A DNA stretch of 47,162 nt, taken from contig CALDLA010000086.1 of NCBI GenBank assembly GCA_937898415.1, positions 1 to 47,162 of the forward strand. Reading direction: 5' to 3'. Position numbers and translations under genes: made by a program. The notes under the pieces were generated by a model, which was not told the DNA's origin, did not search any database, and saw nothing but the letters and a program-made list of their open reading frames with translations. Shown piece after piece: positions 25,630 through 34,651 of the stretch. The stretch comes from an uncultured Prevotellaceae bacterium (lineage in GTDB: Bacteria > Bacteroidota > Bacteroidia > Bacteroidales > Bacteroidaceae). How positions within the stretch are numbered: position 1 is the stretch's first letter; each line of letters begins with the position of its first letter.

Positions 25630-26502
25630 TTAAAGTGTCTGAAGTGACAGAACAAAAGCGACATGGCATCCTTGGCGCGGTGTATCAGCCAGTTCGAGCA
25701 TACCGCCTTGCTGAATCACCATTCTGCGACTTAGAGACAAGCCGATTCCGCTACCGCTTCGTTTGGTGGTGAAGAATGGTACAAAGAGTGACTGGCGATT
25801 TTCGGCAGGGATGGGAAGGCCATCGTTACCTATATACAGACTCACTTGTTTATCGTGAAGACTGTCTTCAAGGACATCTATGAGCAACTTCTGTGCATTG
25901 GCCTCGATGGCATTCTTTACTAAGTTTATCAATACCTGGCGTAACATACCTGCATCAGCACTGACTTTCAAATCAGGAGAGACGTTTACTTCCCATGCCA
26001 ATTGGGGATAGGCTTTGCTGATATCGTCAATCATCGTTCGCAGAGCGACTTCGCCCATTTTCGGTTTCTCCAGTTCAGACATCTTCCGATAGTTAACCAC
26101 AAAGTTACTCATGTGTTGAGAAGTATCAAAGATGGCACGTATGCCATCCTCAAGTGGCGTCCCCTTTACATCGGAACGGTTCAACAATGACTGGCTAATG
26201 CTGGTGATGGGCGCTGTGGCGTTCATCATCTCGTGTGTCAGTACACGGGTGAGCCGCTCCCACGATTCCACTTGCGTTTGGTTCACCTGTTGACGGATGG
26301 TCTCACCCAACTGATTCAGCGTTTCCTGCATGGCGCGTTCGCCAGGCAGCAGGCCGTGTGTAGGCATACGGAAGGTGAAGTCACGATTACGGATGGCTTC
26401 CTGCATCAGATGGGCACGAAGACGAAGTTTCCGCTGATGGCGAATAAATGCAATCAGCAGAACTACGCACACGATACCTATTATAATAAAGAGCCACATC
26501 AT
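25630..26502 (-). CDS. sensor histidine kinase (second two-component system)
   Basis: A 290-residue kinase with one membrane segment (about residues 3-20), no periplasmic sensor domain, phosphoacceptor H90 (LTHEMMNATAP), N-box N197 (NLVKNAIEA), G1 motif GNDGLPI (225-231) and G2 motif GSGIGLSL (250-257). The lack of a sensing domain means the signal must come through the membrane anchor or another protein. Its start overlaps the end of the regulator gene upstream by 4 bp, so the two are co-transcribed. Confidence 0.93.
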   Translation of the reverse strand: MMWLFIIIGIVCVVLLIAFIRHQRKLRLRAHLMQEAIRNRDFTFRMPTHGLLPGERAMQETLNQLGETIRQQVNQTQVESWERLTRVLTHEMMNATAPITSISQSLLNRSDVKGTPLEDGIRAIFDTSQHMSNFVVNYRKMSELEKPKMGEVALRTMIDDISKAYPQLAWEVNVSPDLKVSADAGMLRQVLINLVKNAIEANAQKLLIDVLEDSLHDKQVSLYIGNDGLPIPAENRQSLFVPFFTTKRSGSGIGLSLSRRMVIQQGGMLELADTPRQGCHVAFVLSLQTL

Positions 26503-27023
26503 AGCCGTTTCATCTTATTGTAGAGCGTCTGTCGGGTAATTCCAAGAAGTTCTGCAGCCTGAGTGAGATTGCCGTGACAATGGTCGATGGTACGACGGAT
26601 GTGTTCCTTTTCCATCTCATCGAGGCTGATGATTTCGTTCTGCATATCGAGCACATCCTTCAGCTTGCGTACCAGTTCATCATTGTCCCACGGCTTGGTG
26701 ATGAAGTCGGCCGCTCCGTTCTTCAATCCCTTTACAGCCAGATTGACATCGGCGTATGCAGTCAGCAATACGACTGGTGTCTGCGGATGCTGCTTACGGA
26801 TGGTTCGAAGCCAGAACAGACCTTCGTTGCCATTGTTGACACCAAGCGTAAAGTTCATGTCGAGCAGGACTAAGTCGACGGGCTGCTGAGCCATTAACTT
26901 CAGGATTTCTTCGGGCTGGGTAGTGGTCAGTACACGCTCGAAAGTATCATCCAGCAGATAGTGCATCGCTGTCAGAATTGAAGCATTGTCATCTACGATA
27001 AGTATGGTTCCGTACTTGTTCAT
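26499..27023 (-). CDS. response regulator with receiver and Fis-type HTH, no AAA+ domain
   Basis: A 174-residue regulator with receiver residues D11-D12, phosphorylation site D55 and K110, and a C-terminal Fis-type helix-turn-helix (NLTQAAELLGITRQTLYNKM). It looks like an NtrC-family regulator with the central ATPase removed, of the PrrA/RegA-like type. It therefore cannot open sigma-54 promoters on its own, though it could bind the same kind of site. The start at 27023 gives a normal receiver start; an opening to 27314 would cross the promoter region. It is divergent from the tolC-like gene at 27306. Confidence 0.92.
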   Translation of the reverse strand: MNKYGTILIVDDNASILTAMHYLLDDTFERVLTTTQPEEILKLMAQQPVDLVLLDMNFTLGVNNGNEGLFWLRTIRKQHPQTPVVLLTAYADVNLAVKGLKNGAADFITKPWDNDELVRKLKDVLDMQNEIISLDEMEKEHIRRTIDHCHGNLTQAAELLGITRQTLYNKMKRL

Positions 27024-27028
27024 GGGTG

Positions 27029-27060
27029 CAAAGTTACGAATAAGCGAGCAAAAAGCCAAA
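27029..27060 (-). promoter_or_regulatory. promoter of the minus-strand two-component operon, nearly leaderless
   Basis: On the minus strand TTTG (27060-27057) is followed after 20 bp by TAACTTTG (27036-27029), a good Bacteroidetes promoter. The regulator's ATG (27023-27021) begins only five bases after the -7 box. Transcription from this promoter would start at or within a few bases of the ATG, giving a leaderless or nearly leaderless mRNA. Confidence 0.6.
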
Positions 27061-27084
27061 TATATTTGAGCTTTTTCGAGCGAG

Positions 27085-27111
27085 AGTAACTTCGGCGAAG
27101 CCAGAGTTACT
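27085..27111. repeat. hairpin-forming element in the divergent intergenic region
   Basis: AGTAACT (27085-27091) pairs with AGTTACT (27105-27111); inside it GGC pairs with GCC around a GAA loop. The stretch CTTCG-G-CGAAG (27090-27100) is also palindromic. It could be a dispersed repeat or a binding site. Position: about 60 bp upstream of the minus-strand promoter. Confidence 0.45.
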
Positions 27112-27117
27112 ACTTTC

Positions 27118-27157
27118 CGTCTAAAAATCATACAAAGGGGTGTATAAAAATTAGACG
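27118..27157. promoter_or_regulatory. imperfect inverted repeat, possible regulator site
   Basis: CGTCTAA (27118-27124) and TTAGACG (27151-27157) are perfect inverted ends; inside, TCATACA and TGTATAA continue the symmetry around AAGGGG. The element lies between the two divergent promoters, so it could bind the regulator encoded at 26499 or the activator at 23063. No protein is assigned. Confidence 0.45.
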
Positions 27158-27182
27158 ATCTGCATCCAGACAACCTAAAATG

Positions 27183-27214
27183 CTTGCAGAGTATGAAATA
27201 AACATCTAACTTTG
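27183..27214 (+). promoter_or_regulatory. housekeeping-type promoter of exporter operon B
   Basis: CTTG (27183-27186) and TAACTTTG (27207-27214) are 20 bp apart, a good Bacteroidetes core. It would give a leader of about 85 bases before the ATG at 27306. A second, sigma-54-like promoter lies closer to the gene. Confidence 0.55.
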
Positions 27215-27267
27215 CAAACGCGAGAACAGGCTGCACCTCAGCAAAGAGCGAGCTCTCTGCATTCGGT

Positions 27268-27283
27268 TTGCACTGTCCTTGCA
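27268..27283 (+). promoter_or_regulatory. sigma-54-like -24/-12 site upstream of exporter operon B
   Basis: TTGCAC-TGTCC-TTGCA matches TGGCAC-N5-TTGCA except that the -24 GG is TG. The -12 half is perfect. The predicted start is near 27294, 12 bases before the ATG. The lost G at -24 lowers confidence, but the location next to a two-component regulator cluster makes it worth noting. Confidence 0.4.
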
Positions 27284-27305
27284 TCAGCGAAAACAAGAAT
27301 TGAGT

Positions 27306-28634
27306 ATGAAACAAGCATTGATAATCCTCCTTGTGTTTACAGCCGGACAGTCACTGGCTCAGGGCGAGTGGTCCATGCAGCAGTGTATGCAGTACGCTGT
27401 GGAGCATAACCACGAAGTGAAGCGTGCAGAGCTGGAACTTGACAACTACAAGGCCAGCAAGACTGGAGCCATCGGACGATTCCTGCCTTCTGTGGATGCC
27501 AGCATCGGTGCCCAGTACAACTTCGGACGTGCCATCGACCCTGAGACAAACGGCTATACCGATGTGAGCACCTTCTATAATGGCTACTCGCTATATGCCT
27601 CACTACCTGTCTTCGATGGCTTCAGCCGCATTCATGCTTTCAAAGCCGCCGGCGCCAGTACATTGATGGGGCGAGCCAGCTTGCGCCAGAAGCAGGATCA
27701 GACCGCATTGAATGTCCTTCAAGCTTACACCAATGTAGCCTATTACGAAGGTTTGGTCAAGATGGCTGACGAGAAAGTGCAGGAAACAGAACTACTACTG
27801 AAACAGATACGCCTGTTGGAAGAGGTGGGACGCAAGAGTGCTGCTGATGTGGCTCAGGTAGAATCACAGAAAGCAGAAGCCGACTATGAGCTGACCCGCC
27901 AGCAGAATCTCTATGCATCGGCCATGCTGGAATTGAAGAAGACGATGGCTTTCCCCATGCAGGATACGTTGTTGCTGTCAGTCCGTAACGTGCAAACTCT
28001 AAGTCCGTCAGGTACGAACTCAGAGTCCGCAACGTACGGACTGGGACTCGCACAGGAACTGAATCCGGAACTACAGGCTGCCCAATATCAAGTGCAAGCC
28101 AGCAAACATGAGTGGCATCAGGCCCGCGCAGCCTTTTATCCATCTCTCTCGTTGAGTGCGGGCCTGAACACCACTTACTATCATACGCTTCATTCCGATG
28201 CAGGAGCGTCGTTCAGCAATCAGTTCAAGAACAATATGGGTGAATATGTGGGTGCCACATTGAGTATTCCCCTGTTCAATCGCCTGCAGACCATTACGAG
28301 CATACGGAAGGCCAAGAACAACTATCGTATTGCCCAGGAGACGTACAAGCAGAAACAGCTGGAGTTGGAGAAACTCAGTCGTGAGGCTTGGCAGGACTGG
28401 CAAGGCTATCTGAAACAGACAGTGCAGATGGTGGAGAAAGTAGAAGCCGACAGCATCGCCTATCAACTGACGAAACGCCAATTTGAAGAAGGGTTGAGTA
28501 CGGCTATCGACTTGCGTACCACTTCAGCACAATTGCTGAACTCAAAGGCCACTCTGCTGCAATGCCAGCTGATGGCAATGGTAAAAGAACAATTGGTAAG
28601 ATATTATAACGGAGAAACGATATGGACAGAATAA
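27306..28634 (+). CDS. TolC-family outer-membrane efflux protein (exporter B)
   Basis: A 442-residue TolC-like protein with a signal peptide (MKQALIILLVFTAGQSLAQG), an N-terminal helix typical of the family (WSMQQCMQYAVEHNHEVKRA), long heptad-rich helices, and two internal repeats. The start at 27306 is chosen because it places the signal peptide at the N-terminus; the in-frame ATG at 27279 would add nine charged residues inside the sigma-54-like site. It is the first gene of exporter operon B and overlaps the adaptor gene by 13 bp. Confidence 0.92.
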   Translation: MKQALIILLVFTAGQSLAQGEWSMQQCMQYAVEHNHEVKRAELELDNYKASKTGAIGRFLPSVDASIGAQYNFGRAIDPETNGYTDVSTFYNGYSLYASLPVFDGFSRIHAFKAAGASTLMGRASLRQKQDQTALNVLQAYTNVAYYEGLVKMADEKVQETELLLKQIRLLEEVGRKSAADVAQVESQKAEADYELTRQQNLYASAMLELKKTMAFPMQDTLLLSVRNVQTLSPSGTNSESATYGLGLAQELNPELQAAQYQVQASKHEWHQARAAFYPSLSLSAGLNTTYYHTLHSDAGASFSNQFKNNMGEYVGATLSIPLFNRLQTITSIRKAKNNYRIAQETYKQKQLELEKLSREAWQDWQGYLKQTVQMVEKVEADSIAYQLTKRQFEEGLSTAIDLRTTSAQLLNSKATLLQCQLMAMVKEQLVRYYNGETIWTE

Positions 28635-29875
28635 TAGAAAAGACAAAGACACAACGGCTGATGAAGTATTGGCCGTATGCTGCAGGCGGTGTATTGTTGC
28701 TGCTAATAATCTGTTGGCTGGTTTTTGGCAATCACGCCTCTACGCTGAAAGTCAATGCCGATGACCTGACAATGAGTGAGGTAACACGTGCAGAGTTCAA
28801 GGATTATGTGCGCACCAACGGACAGGTAATGCCCATCCAGGTGGTGCAGATTTCGCCCGAGGAAGGCGGCATCGTGATGGAGAAGGTAGTCGAAGAGGGT
28901 TCGCACGTCAAGAAGGGCGATGTCATCGTCCGTCTGAGCAACAGCAACCTCGACCTGCAGATTCTGAATGCCGAAGCAGAACTGGCTGAGAAACAGAACC
29001 TGCTGCGAAACACGCAGGTCGCCATGCAGCAAGACCGTCTGAACAACCAGACGGAGCAGGCTCAACTCGATATGGACACCCAGCGCAAGCAGCGCACATT
29101 CGAGCAGAACAAGCGACTCTATCAGGAGAAGCTTATCAGTCGCGAGGACTACATTCAGTCGCAAGAGGACTATCAACTCTCTGCCAAGAAACGCTCTTTG
29201 GTGTCAAAGCGCCTGAAGCAGGACAGTATCTATCGCACCGTACAGATGGACCAGATGGAGGACAACCTCGACAATATGCGCAAGAACGTGGTGCTGGTCC
29301 GTCAGCGCAAGGATAAGCTCGAAGTGCGGGCAAACATTGATGGCGAGTTAGGTCTATTAGATGTAGAATTAGGTCAGAGCATCCAGCCCGGACAGAAGAT
29401 AGGACAGTTGAACGATCTTAGCGACTATAAGGTGCAGGCTCAGATCGACGAGCACTATATCGACCGTGTGCGCCAAGGACTCACGGCTACTTTTACTCGT
29501 GGCGATAAACAATACCAGTTGCAAGTCCGCAAGGTCTATCCTGAAGTTCGTGAAGGCAAATTCCGTTGCGACTTCGTCTTCCGAGGGGAGCGTCCTGAGA
29601 ACATCCGCACAGGCCAGACCTACTACATCGACCTCGAACTGGGTCAGCCCGAGCAGGCCGTCCTCATCCCTCGTGGAACCTTCTTCCAAACCACCGGCGG
29701 ACAATGGATCTTCGTCCTTGATAAGAGCGGCTCGAAAGCCTATCGCCGCAACATCCGCATAGGCCGTCAGAACCCGCAGTATTACGAAGTCCTCGAAGGC
29801 TTGGAGCCAGGCGAGCGCGTCGTCACCAGCGGCTATGAGGCATTCAAAGACAATGAAGTGTTAGTAATCAAATAG
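28622..29875 (+). CDS. HlyD/MacA-like periplasmic adaptor (exporter B)
   Basis: A 417-residue adaptor with an inner-membrane anchor near residues 18-36, a lipoyl half (QVVQISPEEGGIVMEK), a long coiled coil (about 110-230, with many Gln and Arg), the second lipoyl half, and a beta-barrel and membrane-proximal region to the end. It would bridge the permeases at 29887-37003 and the TolC-like channel. Its start overlaps the tolC stop by 13 bp and its stop is 11 bp from the next gene. Confidence 0.93.
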   Translation: MDRIIEKTKTQRLMKYWPYAAGGVLLLLIICWLVFGNHASTLKVNADDLTMSEVTRAEFKDYVRTNGQVMPIQVVQISPEEGGIVMEKVVEEGSHVKKGDVIVRLSNSNLDLQILNAEAELAEKQNLLRNTQVAMQQDRLNNQTEQAQLDMDTQRKQRTFEQNKRLYQEKLISREDYIQSQEDYQLSAKKRSLVSKRLKQDSIYRTVQMDQMEDNLDNMRKNVVLVRQRKDKLEVRANIDGELGLLDVELGQSIQPGQKIGQLNDLSDYKVQAQIDEHYIDRVRQGLTATFTRGDKQYQLQVRKVYPEVREGKFRCDFVFRGERPENIRTGQTYYIDLELGQPEQAVLIPRGTFFQTTGGQWIFVLDKSGSKAYRRNIRIGRQNPQYYEVLEGLEPGERVVTSGYEAFKDNEVLVIK

Positions 29876-29886
29876 ACAATAACAAT

Positions 29887-32265
29887 ATGAAGAGTTATCT
29901 GAAATTCCTGAGTCATCACAGGCTGTTTACCATTATCAATATCGTAGGGCTGTGCCTATCGATGGCATTCCTGCTGTTGCTGGGCGACCTTATCTATCGC
30001 CAGACAACGGTAGAAAACTACCAGACACGAGGCGACCGTATCTTCGTAGTAGGTAATGAAGAGTTTATGATGTCACACTTCCGTGTGGGTCAGAAACTGC
30101 AAGACCGTTTCCCTGAGATAGAAGACTGGTGTTCCGCATCGGGTATGGAGATGACATTTACCATCAAAGGGCAGGAGGCGAAGACAAAGACGCTGCTCAC
30201 AGCGCCAAACTTCTTTGAGTTCTTCGACTACAAGTTACTCAATGGAGATAAGAAGAAGGTGCTCAATGCGCCTAATCATATGGTAGTTAGCAAGAAGTTT
30301 GCTCAGCGTTATTGGCCAGATGGTGATGCTGTAGGCAAAGAAGTCGTTCTTGGCGACGAAAAAGATGCCGACGGACACATTACCTATACCGTCAGCGGTG
30401 TGATGGACGATTTCGACCGTTCAGTTATCCCTGACGCATACGAATGTGTAGTTAATCTGGAGAATCTGCGCCAGCTTCATGCCTCGGCATACACTGAGAC
30501 CATGAACAATGCTGCCAGTTGTGTGCTGTTCCTGATGGAGCGCGAAGGATGCAACCTTCGTAGTAAGATAAGCGATATGCGCGAATATCTGAAGACCTTC
30601 TTCTGGATCTATCGGATGGAAGCCGTAAAGGAGTTGACGCTTACCCAGCTCTCTACGCTCTATTACGATGCCAAGGAGTGTTCTTTTGAGGGTGACGACC
30701 TTAATCATGGCAGTCGCGATATGGCTCATCTTTACGTGATAATTGCCTTACTTGTATTGGTGTTCGCCATCTTCAACTATGTAAACCTGAGCGTGTCGCT
30801 TACCACAGAGCGTTCTAAGGAGATGGCAACAAGACGACTGTTGGGTCTGTCTCGCCTGCAAGTCTTTGCAAAACTGATAGGCGAAAGTATCCTCTTTACT
30901 GCGATGGCTTTCGTCATTGCCTATCTGATGGCACTTTCTCTGCAAGACAAGGCGATGGAAATGGCTAACTGTCCATTGAATTTGCTGAAGGATACAGGCG
31001 TTATTACTATGGTTGCTTTCCTGCTCGGCATCATCCTCGTAGGCTCAATGGCAGGTTTCGCACCAGCCACGATACTCAGCGGCTATCAGCCTATCGACAT
31101 AGTACGCGGCACTTTCCGTCGCCGTGTGCGTCAGCGCTGGAGTCATGTGCTGATGGTGATACAGGCCATCTTTGCTATCGTTATGCTAACTGTAACTCTC
31201 CTGCTCAGCAGCGGCATTCGCGAAAGGATGAACCTGCCACTGGGATATGACGTGGAAAACATCCTTGAGACTTGGGGCATTAATAACCTCAGCGAAAGTC
31301 AGCGGCAGACATTCCGCAGCAAATTGCTCGCAATTCCAGAGGTAGAGGCAGTTGGCTACGGCTATGGCACTCCCGTTGAGGGACTGGAGAATAATACGAC
31401 CACCGCCGATGACGGAACAGTGGTCAGCATGCGATATCTGATTGGCGACAGTTGCTTCTACAACATCCTGAATATCCACCCAGAGAGAACCTATACAGAC
31501 AATGGCTGGGGTGTGAACCACCAACTGCTTCGGCAGTTTGGCAAACGCGATGACGAGCGGAAGATAGTAACTGCCAATGAATCCGTAAACTTTGAAGTAG
31601 CGGCAGTGTATTCTGATTTGGTCTATCAGAACGTGATGAAAGAAGCAGAGCATCCTACACCGTTTATAATTATCAATGCAAAGGAATTCCATGATGATGT
31701 GGAAACCTATGCGAACAGACAATATGGAAAGCCTCGCCAGGCACTTGTCAAGTATCATGGGAATCACGAGAAGGTGGAAAAGGCTATGTCGAGTCTGATG
31801 AAAGAACTTACTGGTTATGAAGCTCCAGAAGTCCATTTGCTCAGCCAGAAACACAGGGAGTGGTACAAGGACTATGAGCGGTTCCTCAGTGTGCTGACGA
31901 TCTTTACTGCTGTTGCCCTGCTGATTGCCCTGCTCGGTCTGATGGCTATGAACAGCTACTTTGTCAGTCAGCGTCGCCGCGAGATTGCTATCCGTCGTGT
32001 CTTTGGTGCAGAGATTGGCGGCATCACTTTGCGCTTGCTCTTTACTGTAATCATTCAGTCTGTTGTTGCTATGGTTATCGCCATACCGCTTTCCTGTTGG
32101 CTGGCTCCAATGGTCAGCAGCATTTCTGGTCTTACCATCAAGATGGAGTTTATACCACTACTGCTCTCTCTTGTCATCGTGCTCGCCGTCAACCTGCTTA
32201 CCGCAGCCTTCCAAGGCTGGCACGCAGCAACCGAGAATCCCATTAATAGTATCAAGAACGAATAG
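29887..32265 (+). CDS. full-length MacB/FtsX-like ABC permease (exporter B, copy 1)
   Basis: A 792-residue permease with two FtsX halves. The first half has a membrane segment (about 18-38), a periplasmic domain, and three segments with the loop RSKEMATRRLLGLSR. The second half has the same order with the loop SQRRREIAIRRVFGAE near the C-terminus. It ends ATENPINSIKNE, a usual end for this family. The family couples ATP hydrolysis by a MacB/LolD-like ATPase to movements of the periplasmic domain. It probably pairs with one of the two permeases downstream. Confidence 0.93.
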   Translation: MKSYLKFLSHHRLFTIINIVGLCLSMAFLLLLGDLIYRQTTVENYQTRGDRIFVVGNEEFMMSHFRVGQKLQDRFPEIEDWCSASGMEMTFTIKGQEAKTKTLLTAPNFFEFFDYKLLNGDKKKVLNAPNHMVVSKKFAQRYWPDGDAVGKEVVLGDEKDADGHITYTVSGVMDDFDRSVIPDAYECVVNLENLRQLHASAYTETMNNAASCVLFLMEREGCNLRSKISDMREYLKTFFWIYRMEAVKELTLTQLSTLYYDAKECSFEGDDLNHGSRDMAHLYVIIALLVLVFAIFNYVNLSVSLTTERSKEMATRRLLGLSRLQVFAKLIGESILFTAMAFVIAYLMALSLQDKAMEMANCPLNLLKDTGVITMVAFLLGIILVGSMAGFAPATILSGYQPIDIVRGTFRRRVRQRWSHVLMVIQAIFAIVMLTVTLLLSSGIRERMNLPLGYDVENILETWGINNLSESQRQTFRSKLLAIPEVEAVGYGYGTPVEGLENNTTTADDGTVVSMRYLIGDSCFYNILNIHPERTYTDNGWGVNHQLLRQFGKRDDERKIVTANESVNFEVAAVYSDLVYQNVMKEAEHPTPFIIINAKEFHDDVETYANRQYGKPRQALVKYHGNHEKVEKAMSSLMKELTGYEAPEVHLLSQKHREWYKDYERFLSVLTIFTAVALLIALLGLMAMNSYFVSQRRREIAIRRVFGAEIGGITLRLLFTVIIQSVVAMVIAIPLSCWLAPMVSSISGLTIKMEFIPLLLSLVIVLAVNLLTAAFQGWHAATENPINSIKNE

Positions 32266-32269
32266 AAAC

Positions 32270-34639
32270 ATGAAGAGTTATTTCAAATTCCTGTCGCGCA
32301 ACAAGGCCTATACCTTTATTAATGTAGCGGGCCTGGTGGTGTCGCTGATGTTCATCATCCTGATGGGCGACTACACGTGGCGACAGTATAGCATCGACAG
32401 CTGGCATAAGAATGCCGACCGCATCTACCTGACGGGTAATGATGAGGATTTCTTTATGTGGCCGCAGGCTGCACAAGAGATAAAAGAGATGTGCCCAGAA
32501 GTGGAACAAACGTGTTGCGTGATGAGTCAGAGAGGCCGTATTAAATATGGTCAGCGAGAGGTGAAGGAAGGAGATAAGGAGAATGGCATCATCATGCTCA
32601 CAGACTCTACATTCTTCCGTTTCTTCGATTTCGATCTGCTTGAGGGAGACAAACTGACAGCCCTCGATGCACCTGATAAATGTGTCATCACGCAGAGACT
32701 GGCCAAGCGACTCTTTGGCGAAAAGAATCCCATCGGTGAGGCCTTGCAGATTGTTGGTCAACGCTCTGTCTTCATGAACAATGAAGATCCGTATGACTCG
32801 ACGCTGGTTTATATCGTCGGCGGCATCGTGAAGGATTTCGACCGCACAGTCCTGCCCAATGAGACGCAACTCATTGCCAGCATGGAGCGTTTTCCTCAGG
32901 TGATGGGCTATACGCTTAGACCCCATTCCTTTGCTTCTGGGCAGACAGGTGCCTGTAAGGCATTTCTCATGCTGAAATCAGGCGCTTCACTTGATGCCAA
33001 GAAAAAAGTGATAGAAGACTATCTGGCCAAGAATTACATGTGGGCACATATGGACAATCATGAGTTCATCGCAACACCACTGACAGACATCATGTTTGCA
33101 CCTCAGAACAATGGCTATGGCATGCAGAAAGGGGACAAGACGAGACTTCACATCCTTTTGGCAGCCGTTTTGGCCATCCTATTCTTTGCCGTCAGCAACT
33201 ACATCAACCTGACGGTCGCGAATACAGGCTTCCGCGCCAAGGAGATGGCTACGCGACGGCTATTTGGCAGTAGTCAGTGCCAAATCTCGCTGAAACTGAT
33301 TGCAGAATCGACGTTGATGATAACCGTTGCCTTCCTCTTGGGTCTTGCTTTGGCATTCGGTTTTCAGGACGATGCTGCAGAACTCTTCAGAGGCAAGATA
33401 GCCTTGCTCAATGATGTCAGCGTCAGCACGGTGAGCGTCTGCCTAGGTTTCATCCTGCTCGTAGGCCTTATCTCTGGCATTATGCCCTCGTATCAGATTT
33501 CCCGCTTCCAACCCATTGACATTGTGAAAGGCAACTTCCGCTACCACTCCAAGATGGTAATGGGGCGGTTGTTCATCATTGTGCAGAATGTCGTTACGGT
33601 CACGATGCTCACAGCAGCCCTCGTCATCTGGCTACAACTAAATCACCTCATTCACGCACCCTTAGGCTTCAATACAGAACGACTCTATTATGTGAATGTG
33701 CCAGAGGGCAAGAGCCAGACAGTCAGGAGCCAATTAGAGAAGATGCCCTTCGTAGAGCGTATCGGTGAGTATAGCGGAACAACCTTTGTCACCTACAGCA
33801 GTAGTATAAGGAGTATCACGAATGGCGACAAACTGACGAGCCTGTTTCTGACCGATCTAGACTCGACAGCCTTTGCCCTCTACGGGCTGGACATCCTCAA
33901 AGACTACGGAAACACCAGCAACGGCTACTATTTGAATGAGGAAGCTATGCGCAGGTTGGAGTTGAAGGATGAAGACCGCGAGATGGTCTGGGGCAAAGAC
34001 GAGAAAGCCTCTATCAGCGGCATCCTCAAGGACTTTCACCGCATCAACGTGCTGACGACAGCAGAGCCTTTCGCCATCCGTGTGCAGGAGCATGTGGACG
34101 ACCCGAATTTCCTTGTCAAGACAAATGGAGACAAGCAGGCAAAGGCAGCCCTCATCAATATGATAAGAGAACAGGGTGTTTCAGAGGAAGCAATAGAGTG
34201 GTACGTCACCAGTTTGGAAGAAGGCATTGCCGACACCTTCGAAGATCAGCAGAACACGCTGAAGATTATCACGCTCTTCACCATCATTGCCGTGATTATC
34301 TCCGTGATGGGCTACGTGGGTATGTCGCTTTTCTTCATCCGTCAGCGCCAGAAGGAGATTGGCATCCGCAAGATTATGGGTTCAACATCGGGCGAGGTGA
34401 TGGTACTGATGCTGCGCATTTTCTGTTCGCCGCTGCTGCTGTCGTTCGTCATCGCTATACCTCTCTCATGGTATATCATGCACGACTGGCTCACTAACTT
34501 CAGCTACCGCATCGAGCTCTCGTCCTGGATCTTCGCAGCCACCTGTGCTTTTGCCCTGTTGGTAGCCATCCTCTCCGTCGGCTTCCAGATCATCAAGGCC
34601 GTCAGAACCAATCCCGTAGAAAGTATTAAAACAGAATAA
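32270..34639 (+). CDS. full-length MacB/FtsX-like ABC permease (exporter B, copy 2)
   Basis: A 789-residue permease with the same layout as its upstream neighbour. The first coupling loop reads RAKEMATRRLFGSSQ and the second RQRQKEIGIRKIMGSTSGE. It begins MKSYFKFLSRNKAYTF, similar to MKSYLKFLSHHRLFTI in copy 1, and ends TNPVESIKTE. The start at 32270 lies 4 bp after the previous stop; an opening at 32063 would run 203 bp into the previous gene in another frame and is rejected. Copies 1 and 2 look like a duplication. Confidence 0.92.
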   Translation: MKSYFKFLSRNKAYTFINVAGLVVSLMFIILMGDYTWRQYSIDSWHKNADRIYLTGNDEDFFMWPQAAQEIKEMCPEVEQTCCVMSQRGRIKYGQREVKEGDKENGIIMLTDSTFFRFFDFDLLEGDKLTALDAPDKCVITQRLAKRLFGEKNPIGEALQIVGQRSVFMNNEDPYDSTLVYIVGGIVKDFDRTVLPNETQLIASMERFPQVMGYTLRPHSFASGQTGACKAFLMLKSGASLDAKKKVIEDYLAKNYMWAHMDNHEFIATPLTDIMFAPQNNGYGMQKGDKTRLHILLAAVLAILFFAVSNYINLTVANTGFRAKEMATRRLFGSSQCQISLKLIAESTLMITVAFLLGLALAFGFQDDAAELFRGKIALLNDVSVSTVSVCLGFILLVGLISGIMPSYQISRFQPIDIVKGNFRYHSKMVMGRLFIIVQNVVTVTMLTAALVIWLQLNHLIHAPLGFNTERLYYVNVPEGKSQTVRSQLEKMPFVERIGEYSGTTFVTYSSSIRSITNGDKLTSLFLTDLDSTAFALYGLDILKDYGNTSNGYYLNEEAMRRLELKDEDREMVWGKDEKASISGILKDFHRINVLTTAEPFAIRVQEHVDDPNFLVKTNGDKQAKAALINMIREQGVSEEAIEWYVTSLEEGIADTFEDQQNTLKIITLFTIIAVIISVMGYVGMSLFFIRQRQKEIGIRKIMGSTSGEVMVLMLRIFCSPLLLSFVIAIPLSWYIMHDWLTNFSYRIELSSWIFAATCAFALLVAILSVGFQIIKAVRTNPVESIKTE

Positions 34640-34651
34640 AGGAGTGTTATT

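Noticed and set aside
27024..27314. Longer start for the minus-strand response regulator
   Set aside because: The extension crosses the divergent promoters; the ATG at 27023 gives the canonical receiver start.
32063..32269. Longer start for the second full-length permease
   Set aside because: It would overlap the previous permease by more than 200 bp in another frame; the ATG at 32270 matches the neighbouring family member.
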